IMG/VR virus record: IMGVR_UViG_3300042558_001959 | Span: 37,981 to 101,980 of that record | Strand: one strand, 5' to 3' | Origin: a virus | DNA length: 64,000 bases | Shown here: positions 20,201 through 27,188 of the stretch, one piece after another | Layout of the letters: each line of letters opens with the position of its first letter | How positions within the stretch are numbered: the stretch's first letter is position 1 | Translations under genes and position numbers: made by a program | Notes under the pieces: model-generated | Databases searched by the model: none | Told to the model about the DNA's origin: nothing | Seen by the model: only the letters and a program-made list of their open reading frames with translations

Positions 20201-22417
20201 GAATATGGAGAACCAGTTATAGAGGTGCGTGAACCATTCCAGAGACTTCATTACATAAGTTCTTTCTCCCACATCTTGTCTAATGAAATACAAGAAAATA
20301 TCAACGGCGTTGCAACAACTGTTACAGCCGTATCAGACGGAAAATATCCTGTCACTGTAGCTTTAGATAAGGGTGCTCCAGCTGAAAGGCAAGTCGAGAA
20401 AACTATTGAAACTGGACTATACTTTGACAATATGACTGGTTCTGGATTTACTGGATTTCTACACCCGTTAATGCACCCGCTCGAAACAATCAGCGGAATT
20501 GCAAAAAATGTCCAAGGAGCTCCTGATGAATTATCTGCAAGAAGAGTTGCACTGTCTCACTTAAAAGAATCAATTAAAGATATTTATGGTGGAGAATTAA
20601 TAGTTATTGGAAACTCAGATATTAGACCGCACGATTTAATTTATTTGGCTGACGTTTATGAGAGAATGTATGGCATATTCGAAGTTGAACAAGTCGTTCA
20701 TCACTTTACAGCAGAATTAGGGTACATAACGTCAATAACACCTAATGCTCTAGTTACAGTAAATGACCCAGCAAGATGGTTTATGACATCTTGGATTCAT
20801 TCTTGGATGAACGTTCAAACAATTCGAAATGATACTAGAATGTATTTAAGTAGAATTAGATCGGGAAACTCAGGAGTATCTGTTGGCGGAAATGTATCTA
20901 TGGATGCCCTTGGAGAAGCACTGTCCCCTCAACTATTAGGCGGATTGCAATTCACTCATGGTTCGAGCGCTTTAGTGAAAGATGTTATGGCTAACCAAAC
21001 TGCGCAAAGTTTGCCAGACGCCAAGGATCAGCTAATAGCCCTTGCCTCAGCTAATGGAGGAGGTGCAGGTGTAGGGTTTAAAATGTTGGCCGGTGGCCTA
21101 GCAGCAGGTGCCCTTCTAGGAGCAGTAACCCCAATAGGTTTAGTCGGCGCAGCAATAGGTGGGCCTCTAGTCGGGCAACTTGCATGGAAAGGGTGGAGTT
21201 GGATTAGGGATAAAGTTCTTGATCAGCATGGTTGTTATGTTCAATATTTAAGTAAAAACGGTCAACCAATGGACGCAGGGCTCTCTTATAATCAGGGAAT
21301 GGTTGTCGGAAAGTATCATTCTAAGGCACTTCTTCCGGGAATACTTGGCGTTAGAGCTAAAGTCAGAACGCCAGAAGGGAATGCGTATATTAGAAGCGAT
21401 GATCTATTCAAGAGTCTTGGATGGAATGAAAGTCAAATTACAGACCTGGTTAGATATGTAAGTTATGAAAACGCTCTAGTGCACGCGCGCGTTCTTAAGA
21501 TGGCAGGACTTGGTCCAGAAAAAGCTGGGCTTGAACCACAATTTAAAGTACTGTGTAAAGTAATTCACTTCGTGGACGGTGACACAATTGAAGTAGAAGA
21601 CGTATTATCTGGAGCTACTTTTAAAGTTCGTTTTGATGGAATGAATACATCTGAAATTAATACCATGGAAGGTAAAGTTGGATATCCAGATACTCCAGCA
21701 AATCCAATAACTGCGAATGATACTATTAGTTTATTAGATCTTTCCACTCCTGGTGGTAAAGCTAAACTGTTTACAACAAAAGCTTTGACAGATAAAATTT
21801 TTGTTCTTAGAGTTAATCCAACTAGAGTTGGAAAGACCGCTGTATTAGAACAGGACTATGAGGCTGGAGCATCTCAAAATATTGATGCAAATTATGTGAG
21901 AGATGTATTTCAAAGAACAATTGGAACAATATTCTATTATCTACCAGAAGTAAATATAGAAAAACATAAAATAAATATTAGAAATTTATTTAGAAGCAAT
22001 CAAGAATCTTTGGATACTGTGCAAACAAAAGTGCAAGATTCTATGTATGATGAATCGCCTTTTAGAGTCAAATTTAATGAAATTTATAGCAAGATAGCTA
22101 ATACTGTAAAAGAAGACTATTTTGATGATTTAGATAATCTAGATCCATTACACGGACTGTCCGAACAATATGTAAAGAAATATAATATTTTAGTTTATAT
22201 GAAAATATTAGAAGAAATTTATAACGTAGTTTCAGAATGGCCTCAAGTTAGCTGGGATGAATATTATGAAGATGGACATCCATACACACTAAACTGGGAA
22301 CTAGTAGTCAATAACTTAGCTAGAGTCTACGTTGCAGATCTTCAAGCAGAATCAGATTCTGTAACGACTGCTGAAGAATCAGCCGCAATGCCAATCGTAG
22401 TAGGAGGAACTGTATAA
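11231..22417 (+). CDS. Giant baseplate hub-like protein (3728 aa) with C-terminal SNase-like domain
   Basis: This is the largest gene of the window. Two related domains (about residues 420-630 and 975-1120) share the motif STIPNYPxAxxVxxxLxxF (near 596-619 and 1087-1110), a sign of internal duplication. Near residues 1500-1660 there is a sequence of the hub/late-control kind (KPGVRVHLRAGYG...FNGVITNVEQGEIVTITAQ). A second such part lies near 3120-3185, including DLIYLADVYERMYGIFEVEQVVHHF. Two Gly/Ala-rich hydrophobic segments occur at about 1874-1912 and 3277-3316. The C-terminus (about 3437-3560) matches the staphylococcal nuclease fold: DGDT with D3451, R3467 and N-T-S-E with E3475. A clear YGR motif is not visible, so activity is uncertain. 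Following genes encode tail lysin and baseplate wedge proteins, which supports a central baseplate role. The start has AGGAAAA upstream. Confidence 0.85.
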   Translation: MAISPQSFNALTTLKSNNALDSLARYIDLLLDPSIGNDEETSYTPYSEADQYLKMRDLIKDGSGEFNSNSEKIELKDYDLNLSQLIFLDENDQIAVDAYSSCIATLVGNAVAKTWTEDILRFYATEYELTPSTTMAQIRVHFYQNNFINAKYDQNVFIIFGFRIYRCFLEFVKSRISSFKDSNTENPEDATDGEERDNSEDTVIESDIGQLEDIYSLFSLGSYYPGVLERTFKGRNLDGITYENYESSLKYVNSFSRVFSNLNLEGLNGLAEQSSGRNNFETIMNKIEEIGLLHLASYAYEISEFAKKRLRNKFTLKRSANDVVDPTVDLPWLISLGEVIQRLKHDPLTFAAISFYFPSLTTFLVDALAVVGDYSDNGKGGGEEDTLNNADDFALSLEKAFGVTSVLTATDYGNFVAIGQTARAIFQMAYKFTNTSQRIQNVLKTSPFRANIAPNTPDNFHLRLGAANFYVPPVSIDVNSNFKTGSLTGAAIRQKNSPKFNSGYKETSIRMRLFFPNYEEIWGLSVDALSRIDLNDTFKIDFKNGGDTEIKIDKFLSSLRGLVAAFKYSPILPIKNNYLNTVHGITAVALSSMSISTIPNYPFALAVDIELLNFNHQPFLPMIKDFNQAIHWGKYRHYMGKAAGHLHDYVNEEFLLKQSDVKEVDLTAKTVTGKTVTDFGFAIGITDSDIDTDPETPAVPPNVFDNDVLNINVISEWKNGNNISLFAPAETQTKIYLPDTSSFRTKQEKTLTDLGQNTWQGILSRFGIDINQSESYGVSLAEVQDISLSDSYSKSIANTIKDSIDILTAGITSDDKAEQIYAFFVTSFIAENKSITKTQADWLKNNFNTSAADYPEQGTYIFQGKFINNVSLNGMKDSFTDISRDPVSYLDLIKSGITEEKIRKLGIPDLTDEMRTSIEKSVQNELAQAFSVSLYQRFFMSGPIQSLMEAARAKGNYNIDEDGNVIRESGYSFKEWEVPMIRVDLDPHAVIINGVTVSMGNSLAKLQIQMQDEPTYQHIGGRDSSISISMTVIGEKELIKLKNVFDHISNLARLEHATGVIGFLGIKNIITALCGIKYVLPLSYNVSTIPNYPHAYSVQLTLIDFDIFQQKREELSSTQQKELIQQFSTKKNPFLRIKQFWGTFNAYPDFPLSLKNSDGDVVGHLDPDYYFRSFEMFDRDVVNSFSTQHSKIQDYNFDTHSDGSGGWGGEGSDGLGITAKILEFIQLYNNREDTIASSDVVQQMKDYIIANQIGLSRFIHLLRNVVTGNTDYSSATNVQLLTDFITLTEETSETNPFFDAVTPARFQQGDLSPNDAANANSIEAALSGAFNIQGEEFVSFDPDEVDFHKQIFTVPASDPADILDNKIPSILQTAAGTHFGYISRDNGRFYLTANGTNIKKVTDESDSANSGVTKFSSNFIKDVQTPETGNTTVNTGVSGAKAVSEYQNAYTGDVQSHWETMMVDASYRDVSGRMLRAFPTYMLWLIDEGGMFAGVKLFDNFYGLQSIIDFSVVSSEDLLGDTLIFRVSNLYSKLTKNESSKIFNPNDTEGNNDPLSLTDGLSSIIERTLNMSKNILGHMRNEYVVDIANIRLKPGVRVHLRAGYGSNPNSLQTLFNGVITNVEQGEIVTITAQSDAIELGAVINSVNKKGSSGKIDGGVDTGMYMSEPRDLMVRLLSMGASRTREAIAHATRGTVFSENRFGIRHFGNILYEPLTTGERAKNDAVRDSITGAFSIAGSNNSFMNKAVGITEGFSMNYRGNTFSAVSQLFANFCAQVDLEIYKRNIYPGNGTGIAQFLGGDLDDGWSTASSLTQENSHNERMEGYLGRLTDRTWNDLISNSELENDGLLDTGANSTLDFLTEDNQLVNSEGRAGLVKGLFGAGITAGVFALGGPVTAAIAGSGLLGVLRGRGGTNLFRTMGIISPNSDDDLPGFDEVSFKAQTYMRTVWDLFQMCARLLPNYIVAVRPFEDRSTVFYGKPHWLYTSGVVPITTGFPGQEKAEELGIIPPQMKQPDQDLISILDKINKDSNPLADYAAFFQASEPSQTIQDMSQSMLTSGGVYAPTSKVAGKILNFYSEPSMTYYDPSDTTKILAKLPVSKGYVNVGLHLPVGVVGGGTEDTLAIQQDKHKQLPNLPPRYSFPYFTANEDLPDDQLINAPFISLARDIKDHMDDSDGDHITEGNKDYYNNLLKLQSLEYIFFEETKQTLIPSDDTINLDNPLNFGQLNQEAIKLYPEARKVMVPLPRIDLSTNAAGSIGSGVIKKENVDDDFSFEYQSDNYGELTYKEWGTPATAEDEQFYIAMRWPYNPVSQSETNRTGADEDTISQFKSNYDFEDLYGTVKDYKSRKVLVYNPTNRRAVVCRPAYFLWGSQKTISGVDSDGTAKDYQLSDAVVSPDAAYYLGVITRNSKEEDMVVSRAAQGGGGDMNNWRNSGFRPYPIMQECFMAFVPDNVPVGVIADAVAPVSDFSLKGENGEKIEGDEVQLIGFGSFKPKEGDVNYAIQRTASGDRSGSADTIERRAIAINDSLNAYKPLDTNMVSNVEGLQYGGNALNVVKEGDQKTYFQAVIDATGDDYDSLKRDNLYEILDDELTTTGGDSGTGRVSFAPVYSPLDIVSVEARSYYDENFDASVSVIAGDGRTLRQAEDIWDQFRFGYHNYESVKQIFFDAFSLDPDNENEFPEFYKNILTGSGIIANPIAKFNDTTGNGSAGALDEFSILLGSDFVNNLQSTNNSSSESSADSTSNQNFKEAIEFARANYIDTSIDKGGIVEYFNAVVVKSLTSINKNFLDNATVNNVLSFSLSADTDNPTLKSELAKKIKTPKQLFLLMVGIFRQRMWEDPYARAWLVLKPDRKKTGDDQWSFKPVDKIFRAFIDPYSDYAKPGKNDKFLKLLAATKGEGNSSTNIVGESADGINDFWNANVGPIFTAIGDGLTGLMSMFQLSMQQMGYALSEAGNFKKQANILNKALNDSIYYSLGRPGTLLRAVDNPFTREYGEPVIEVREPFQRLHYISSFSHILSNEIQENINGVATTVTAVSDGKYPVTVALDKGAPAERQVEKTIETGLYFDNMTGSGFTGFLHPLMHPLETISGIAKNVQGAPDELSARRVALSHLKESIKDIYGGELIVIGNSDIRPHDLIYLADVYERMYGIFEVEQVVHHFTAELGYITSITPNALVTVNDPARWFMTSWIHSWMNVQTIRNDTRMYLSRIRSGNSGVSVGGNVSMDALGEALSPQLLGGLQFTHGSSALVKDVMANQTAQSLPDAKDQLIALASANGGGAGVGFKMLAGGLAAGALLGAVTPIGLVGAAIGGPLVGQLAWKGWSWIRDKVLDQHGCYVQYLSKNGQPMDAGLSYNQGMVVGKYHSKALLPGILGVRAKVRTPEGNAYIRSDDLFKSLGWNESQITDLVRYVSYENALVHARVLKMAGLGPEKAGLEPQFKVLCKVIHFVDGDTIEVEDVLSGATFKVRFDGMNTSEINTMEGKVGYPDTPANPITANDTISLLDLSTPGGKAKLFTTKALTDKIFVLRVNPTRVGKTAVLEQDYEAGASQNIDANYVRDVFQRTIGTIFYYLPEVNIEKHKINIRNLFRSNQESLDTVQTKVQDSMYDESPFRVKFNEIYSKIANTVKEDYFDDLDNLDPLHGLSEQYVKKYNILVYMKILEEIYNVVSEWPQVSWDEYYEDGHPYTLNWELVVNNLARVYVADLQAESDSVTTAEESAAMPIVVGGTV

Positions 22418-22418
22418 T

Positions 22419-24596
22419 ATGGTTAACATTGACAAAAGCCAAATGGCAAACTCTAAGTCGATAACAAATGCTATTTTTGATAGTTATTATCCAAAAAGTA
22501 AAAATTTTCCAAATGGAAAAATTGTTGTTGAAAATACAACTTTTGGCAAAAATGGAGTTTCTGGCAAAACTCTTACTAGCCGAACCATATCAGAGGCTAT
22601 ATCTGGAGATGTTTTATATAGGTCCCCAAAATTTGCAACTACTTTTTATAATAAATCGATTGGGAGTTCTTTAAACTCCCTAATCACCGCCGGCTCGGAA
22701 TCAACTTTTGATTCAACTTCAACTCTAGTAATTGAAAATCCAGAAGGTGGTACTTATACAAATGCTGATGGAGCCACAGAGACTGCGAAGCTTAGGGGAG
22801 GTGCTGCGTTTGCTAGGATACTTGCAGAAAGTATTGTAGGGAAACAAGGCGGCAGTTCTTTTATTGAAGAAGCGGAAGGAAACCTGTACGATAATTATGT
22901 GTCTTTTGAAACCCAATCAAAAGAAGCTGGCACAGAAAATCATGGAGATACGCCACCCAATACTGATTCAGGAAATCCAAGTGCTGGAGGAAGAATGGTT
23001 ATGTTAACTAATAACAGCACAGTAGAAGAACGGGCATGGCACGCTGAAAGAGCACTCGTTTTAGCCAATATAGGATACGCGGGTAATAGTAGTTATCTAA
23101 AATCTGGTTGGCCTTTTGATATTCCAAATGGATTACGTGACTTGGGAACTAAAGATGGAGGAACTGAATTCCCTCTTGTGGATCAAAGTTCAAATATCAT
23201 TATAATTCCACCAGAAATTATCGACGCTGATCCGCAAACGGCGTATATTTGTCCAGCAATAATTGAATTTTTTATTTTACTAAGTACAAAAATTAAGTTT
23301 AGTGGCGGTTTTGGAATGACTAGGTGGTCAGATAGTCCAGGAAAGAACAGTATGACAGAGGGTAATACACTTTCTGCACATGGTTTTGGTAGAGCATTCG
23401 ATCTTATGAACGGAACATCTCTATCCGGAACATTCTACGATCTGGAAAGCCTAAATTTAGATACATTTAGAGGCTTTATGGACATGTTCCTAACTGCTAT
23501 AAACTCATTCCCCATGCATCTAATTCCAGACCTGTTAGGTTTTGATGATCGACTAAAAACTGAATATGGAGTTAGTGAGGACAAAGACGCAGACGACGCA
23601 GCGATAAAACTAAGATTTCCTAACTTAAAACACGTTAGATGGTTTCCAGACAGCGGTCATAGAAATCACCTCCATATTGCATTTTCCCCCGCAAGGTCAG
23701 GGATATACACTGGACCAGGAGGAGCTTTTACTACTGGTCCTCCAGCAACACCCGCCACAGTGCCAGGTTCAACTATTGACTTCGGCTTTGGTATAGGTAT
23801 AACTCCAGGAAATATTCTTGATTCCAAATATACTAAAAGCTATAAAGTACCTAATACTGGAGAATTAAGTCAAGATGAAATTTTCCAACTTCTCGCAGGG
23901 ACAATAGCTTACCCAGAATTGGCAGCTCTATTTACTGCAATAACTGCTAGAGAAGGCAATGTCGGCAGTTGGAACCCAAGAATACTTAATAGCAGAGATT
24001 ATTCTTTTGGTTGTTTTCAAATTAATTTGTTAGCTCACGGAAAAAAAACATATATGACACCACTCCCAACGGTAGCAATTACAGAAGGTTGGAAATTGGC
24101 TGCAACAGCGTGGGAATATTTTGGACTGACAAACTTTGATCAATGGGAATCTTTTTTCACGAGTATAGCTAAATCTAAAGCCAATGAAAAAACTCCAGCT
24201 TATATAACGGATAGTAGAAATTCAACTAGTGATCGATTGTGGATACCGATAAATCAAGCATTCATGCTGTATAAAATGGCTAGTGGTCGAGATCCAGTTT
24301 ATCCACTTCCAGCAGACCAGAAATTAGGACAAATTCCAGAAATGCAACATGTACTTCAGCCATGGGGGGATTATGGGGGCGCTCCAGGAAGCGGGGCACC
24401 TACTTATGGCCCAATTAGTAATGTTAAATGGTCAGACGCTGTAGGGGTTTATCTAAGAAATACGAATCAAACAGAAGAAACCTTAAAGGCGTGGGTAAGA
24501 AGATATTTTGCCTTTGCAGGCAATGGGGCCACATCCAGATCTGCTCCAGTAATAGAGAGATGGATGAACGGCGAAATGTTCACAGGAAGACTATGA
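22419..24596 (+). CDS. Tail lysin with M15 peptidase and lysozyme/SLT-like domains (725 aa)
   Basis: Two cell-wall-degrading domains can be seen. The first (about residues 200-425) has the M15 D-Ala-D-Ala peptidase pattern SxHxxGxAxD (SAHGFGRAFD, H321 and D328) and the later HxxHLH (H414, H417, H419), which bind zinc in this family. The second (about 480-660) has a catalytic-type Glu (E512 in REGN) followed by SFGCFQIN, as in lysozyme-like transglycosylases. The first 190 residues are unassigned and may anchor it to the tail. It lies between the hub-like protein and the spike protein, so it is most likely a virion-associated enzyme that opens peptidoglycan during DNA entry. No stand-alone endolysin is seen near the holin, so a role in lysis is also possible. 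AGGAGG lies at 22401-22406, rather far (12 nt) from the ATG. Confidence 0.85.
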   Translation: MVNIDKSQMANSKSITNAIFDSYYPKSKNFPNGKIVVENTTFGKNGVSGKTLTSRTISEAISGDVLYRSPKFATTFYNKSIGSSLNSLITAGSESTFDSTSTLVIENPEGGTYTNADGATETAKLRGGAAFARILAESIVGKQGGSSFIEEAEGNLYDNYVSFETQSKEAGTENHGDTPPNTDSGNPSAGGRMVMLTNNSTVEERAWHAERALVLANIGYAGNSSYLKSGWPFDIPNGLRDLGTKDGGTEFPLVDQSSNIIIIPPEIIDADPQTAYICPAIIEFFILLSTKIKFSGGFGMTRWSDSPGKNSMTEGNTLSAHGFGRAFDLMNGTSLSGTFYDLESLNLDTFRGFMDMFLTAINSFPMHLIPDLLGFDDRLKTEYGVSEDKDADDAAIKLRFPNLKHVRWFPDSGHRNHLHIAFSPARSGIYTGPGGAFTTGPPATPATVPGSTIDFGFGIGITPGNILDSKYTKSYKVPNTGELSQDEIFQLLAGTIAYPELAALFTAITAREGNVGSWNPRILNSRDYSFGCFQINLLAHGKKTYMTPLPTVAITEGWKLAATAWEYFGLTNFDQWESFFTSIAKSKANEKTPAYITDSRNSTSDRLWIPINQAFMLYKMASGRDPVYPLPADQKLGQIPEMQHVLQPWGDYGGAPGSGAPTYGPISNVKWSDAVGVYLRNTNQTEETLKAWVRRYFAFAGNGATSRSAPVIERWMNGEMFTGRL

Positions 24597-24611
24597 GAGG
24601 ACTAAATAAAA

Positions 24612-24980
24612 ATGCCAGGTAATTATCCAAAATTTGATAAAAAAATACAAGATCAAATAGACAACGTATCTATGCAAAAGTCCAGGACAAGACCTGGAAT
24701 TATAGTCAGTTACAATAGGGCAAGTAGTACAGCTGATGTTATCTTAGATGAACAATACTCTGAAAATATGGGAAACGTTTTAAAAAATGTACCCTGCCCA
24801 TTAGTCAAAGGAGTTCAATCAGTTTCACCCACCCTAGGGACAAGATGCTTAATAGGGTTTAGAGATACAAATGAATCAAATCCATATATACTTAATTTTT
24901 TTGATGATGTTGCAACTAATAAATTTTACATAAGAAATTCTGTAGTAAATACTGGAATACCTAGATTTATGGTGCACTAA
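24612..24980 (+). CDS. Baseplate spike/hub OB-fold protein, Gp138/gp5-N-like (122 aa)
   Basis: The sequence has the pattern of the N-terminal OB domain of baseplate puncturing proteins: a strand-rich core (RPGIIVSYNRASSTADVIL), then VPCPLVKGVQS and PTLGTRCLIGFRDTNES. This VPCP...GTRCLIGF arrangement is typical of the phage Gp138 N-terminal family. It would sit at the tip of the tail tube beneath the hub. The gene lies 15 nt after the lysin gene, with GAGAGGA upstream, and its stop overlaps the next ATG (TAATG). The protein lacks a long beta-helical needle, which may be supplied by the next gene. Confidence 0.7.
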   Translation: MPGNYPKFDKKIQDQIDNVSMQKSRTRPGIIVSYNRASSTADVILDEQYSENMGNVLKNVPCPLVKGVQSVSPTLGTRCLIGFRDTNESNPYILNFFDDVATNKFYIRNSVVNTGIPRFMVH

Positions 24981-25633
24981 TGGATATCTTAGATACTGGA
25001 GCTATGAATAGACGGAATAAACAGGAAATGAATTTTCCAGTTGAATCAGAAGTCCAAAAAAGAAAAGAATTTTCTGATAGAGAAGTTGGATTAACTCACC
25101 CTGATTTATCTAGTTTTATACGATTAAATGATCAGGGAGATATAGAGATCTTTGCTGCCCCCGGAGTTGGAATAGTCATCAGTGGTAGATCTAAGAGTAT
25201 ATCCTTATTCGGAGATCAAATTAGAATGCACTGTAACGAGGACGGACTTAGGTGGAATAATTATAATTTTAACTATTCTTCATCTGATTACTCGGAACCT
25301 ACGTTGGTCAAACTAAACTATAAGAATATTCATTCAGCTCAAAATGGTATTTCATATTATTTAGATAGGATGAACGATTTAGAAGATCAGGAAAATCAAA
25401 AGACCATTACTATATCTGGTGACTATGGTTTTAATCAAGAGCAGATAATACCTCAGCAGACGTATACTTCGGAGGATAACTTGTCCGATTTAACTTTTGA
25501 ACAAGTTGGACTGCTAGAAGCATACTCTTCCAATTATTCGAAAGAGCATATCGATCTAATGGTAAAATACATTAGAGAAGGTCTTACTTTTGACCAATCT
25601 CACCTAAGGGCATTAAGGGAAATGAATGAGTGA
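24980..25633 (+). CDS. Baseplate/spike-associated protein (217 aa)
   Basis: The start codon overlaps the preceding stop (TAATG), so it is probably made together with the OB-fold spike protein. The middle (about residues 45-80) has short alternating strands such as GDIEIFAAPGVGIVISGRSKSISLFG, split here as GDIEIFAAPGVG and IVISGRSKSISLFG, as in small beta-solenoid tips. The C-terminal third is helical (ISEYxxxYSKEHIDLMVKYIREG-like). I do not recognise a family. Position suggests the spike tip or an adaptor between spike and wedge. Confidence 0.65.
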   Translation: MDILDTGAMNRRNKQEMNFPVESEVQKRKEFSDREVGLTHPDLSSFIRLNDQGDIEIFAAPGVGIVISGRSKSISLFGDQIRMHCNEDGLRWNNYNFNYSSSDYSEPTLVKLNYKNIHSAQNGISYYLDRMNDLEDQENQKTITISGDYGFNQEQIIPQQTYTSEDNLSDLTFEQVGLLEAYSSNYSKEHIDLMVKYIREGLTFDQSHLRALREMNE

Positions 25634-26006
25634 TTTATATTTTACACTAAATGGAGACATATTAATTGGTGGCAATAAGGATATCGTTTTAACTAACTCC
25701 TCCATGCAGAGCGATGTACAACAGGCTTATATTAGGCTAATGACAGAGCCTGGAGATTTTTACATATATCCACTGTTAGGCATTGATTTATCTTTACTAT
25801 ATGGAATGCCCCAGTCTGCAGAAACCGGAGAATTTGGCAAAAAGCTAATTCAAACAGGATTGCAAAGAGAAGGTATTTTTAAGGGTAGAAATATTAAAAT
25901 AGATTCAGTTCCTACCAGTAAGGATACTATTCGTTTTGATGTTCATATAATTTCAGATATTGATCAACCAGTAGTTCTATCTGTTAGTCAGACTTTAGGA
26001 GCATAA
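25626..26006 (+). CDS. Baseplate wedge protein, gp25/XkdS (DUF2634)-like (126 aa)
   Basis: The length, the early DIVLTNSSMQSDVQQAYIRL segment and the following EPGDFYIYPLLGIDLSLLYG pattern fit the gp25/W/XkdS group, where a small protein links the wedge to the sheath or hub. The C-terminal part has the usual strand pair (IKIDSVPTS...IRFDVHIIS). The start overlaps the previous gene by 8 nt. The gpJ-like gene follows at once, which is the classic W-J order of contractile tails. Assignment rests on length, pattern and neighbours, not on an alignment. Confidence 0.75.
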   Translation: MSDLYFTLNGDILIGGNKDIVLTNSSMQSDVQQAYIRLMTEPGDFYIYPLLGIDLSLLYGMPQSAETGEFGKKLIQTGLQREGIFKGRNIKIDSVPTSKDTIRFDVHIISDIDQPVVLSVSQTLGA

Positions 26007-27176
26007 ATGGCTATTTACGGTGTTAAAAATAAATCAGAAATCCTAGTCTCCATACTTAATGGGCTTGAAAAAAATGCTGGTATTACAGCCATTTATCCAG
26101 GCTCTATTGCTAGAGCCTTCGCAGAGTCAGTTAGTGCGGAGATATCTGATCTTTATGAGGCATTTAGATTTACTGTTTCGCAAAGTAACTTAAGTACAGC
26201 GTCTGGTAGGAATTTAGACTTAATTGGAGATCTATATGGTGTCTCAAGAAAGTCCGTTACAAATTTTGTCGCAGAAGAAAGACAATCTTTTAACGTAGAA
26301 TTTTTCATAGATAAACCCCACAGCGCAGGAATAACAATACCAGCTGGTACATTATTATACAATGACGTGTCTAATTTTACCACTAAACAATATAGCTACA
26401 AATTATCTTCGACTGTTTCTATACCAGCTGGCGCTACAAGATCCTATGGTAGGGCTGAACCAAATTTCTCAGATAACTCATATGTTGCCCCTAAAAATTC
26501 GCTCACTAAACATAATTTTATTGCACCGCCAACAGTAGTTGTTTTCTCCAATAACCCCAAGGAAATTTACTCCAATATTACATCAGAGTCTGATGATAAT
26601 TATCGTAGAAGAATACTAGCTTCCATGAAGACTAAGGCTCCAGGCACAGTCGAATCCGTAAGATTTGCAGCCCTTTCGGTTAAAGGAGTGAAAGACGTAA
26701 GGATACGTGAAGCCTCTTATGGAATAGGGTCATGTGACGTCATTGTAGTTCCTGAGGTTTCATCTGCGATCAAAGCTTTGCCACAAGCAATTCTAAGTGC
26801 AATCAGTGCTGTTAAGCCTGTTGGTGTCAGATTCAATGTAAGAGTAGCAGAGAAAATTAGCATTAACGTTTCAGCTACAATAACCATTCCCTCAGGTAAC
26901 TCAGATACTATAATTAATGGAGTGCGAAATCAGGCAGCGATGTTTGTTAAGCGATATTTAAATTCTATGACTATTGGAAATACTGTTTCATTATCTGAAA
27001 TAGAACAACAAATAAAGCTTTCTTCCGATCTTGTAAGAGGCGTCACTATTAATACATTTACAGCTGATGGCAAAGAGCTACCATTAAGAGATTTTATGCC
27101 AAATAGTATAAAAGAATACGTTACAGCTGGAAGTGTGAATATATATTCTGTTATAATAGGATCTTCTAATTATTAA
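26007..27176 (+). CDS. Baseplate J-like wedge protein (389 aa)
   Basis: The sequence follows the Baseplate_J family closely. The N-terminal helix ends in the SGRNLDLIGDLYGVSRK motif. A strand region has IPAGTLLYN and VSIPAGATRSYGRAE, and the core has DDNYRRRILASMKT, then PGTVESVRFAALSVKGVKDV and DVIVVPE. In P2-type phages the family forms the outer part of each wedge and controls baseplate opening. The start has AGGAG at 25997-26001, 5 nt upstream, directly after the previous stop. Together with the gp25-like gene it is the best evidence for a contractile-type baseplate here. Confidence 0.88.
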   Translation: MAIYGVKNKSEILVSILNGLEKNAGITAIYPGSIARAFAESVSAEISDLYEAFRFTVSQSNLSTASGRNLDLIGDLYGVSRKSVTNFVAEERQSFNVEFFIDKPHSAGITIPAGTLLYNDVSNFTTKQYSYKLSSTVSIPAGATRSYGRAEPNFSDNSYVAPKNSLTKHNFIAPPTVVVFSNNPKEIYSNITSESDDNYRRRILASMKTKAPGTVESVRFAALSVKGVKDVRIREASYGIGSCDVIVVPEVSSAIKALPQAILSAISAVKPVGVRFNVRVAEKISINVSATITIPSGNSDTIINGVRNQAAMFVKRYLNSMTIGNTVSLSEIEQQIKLSSDLVRGVTINTFTADGKELPLRDFMPNSIKEYVTAGSVNIYSVIIGSSNY

Positions 27177-27188
27177 AAAGGTTTTTGC

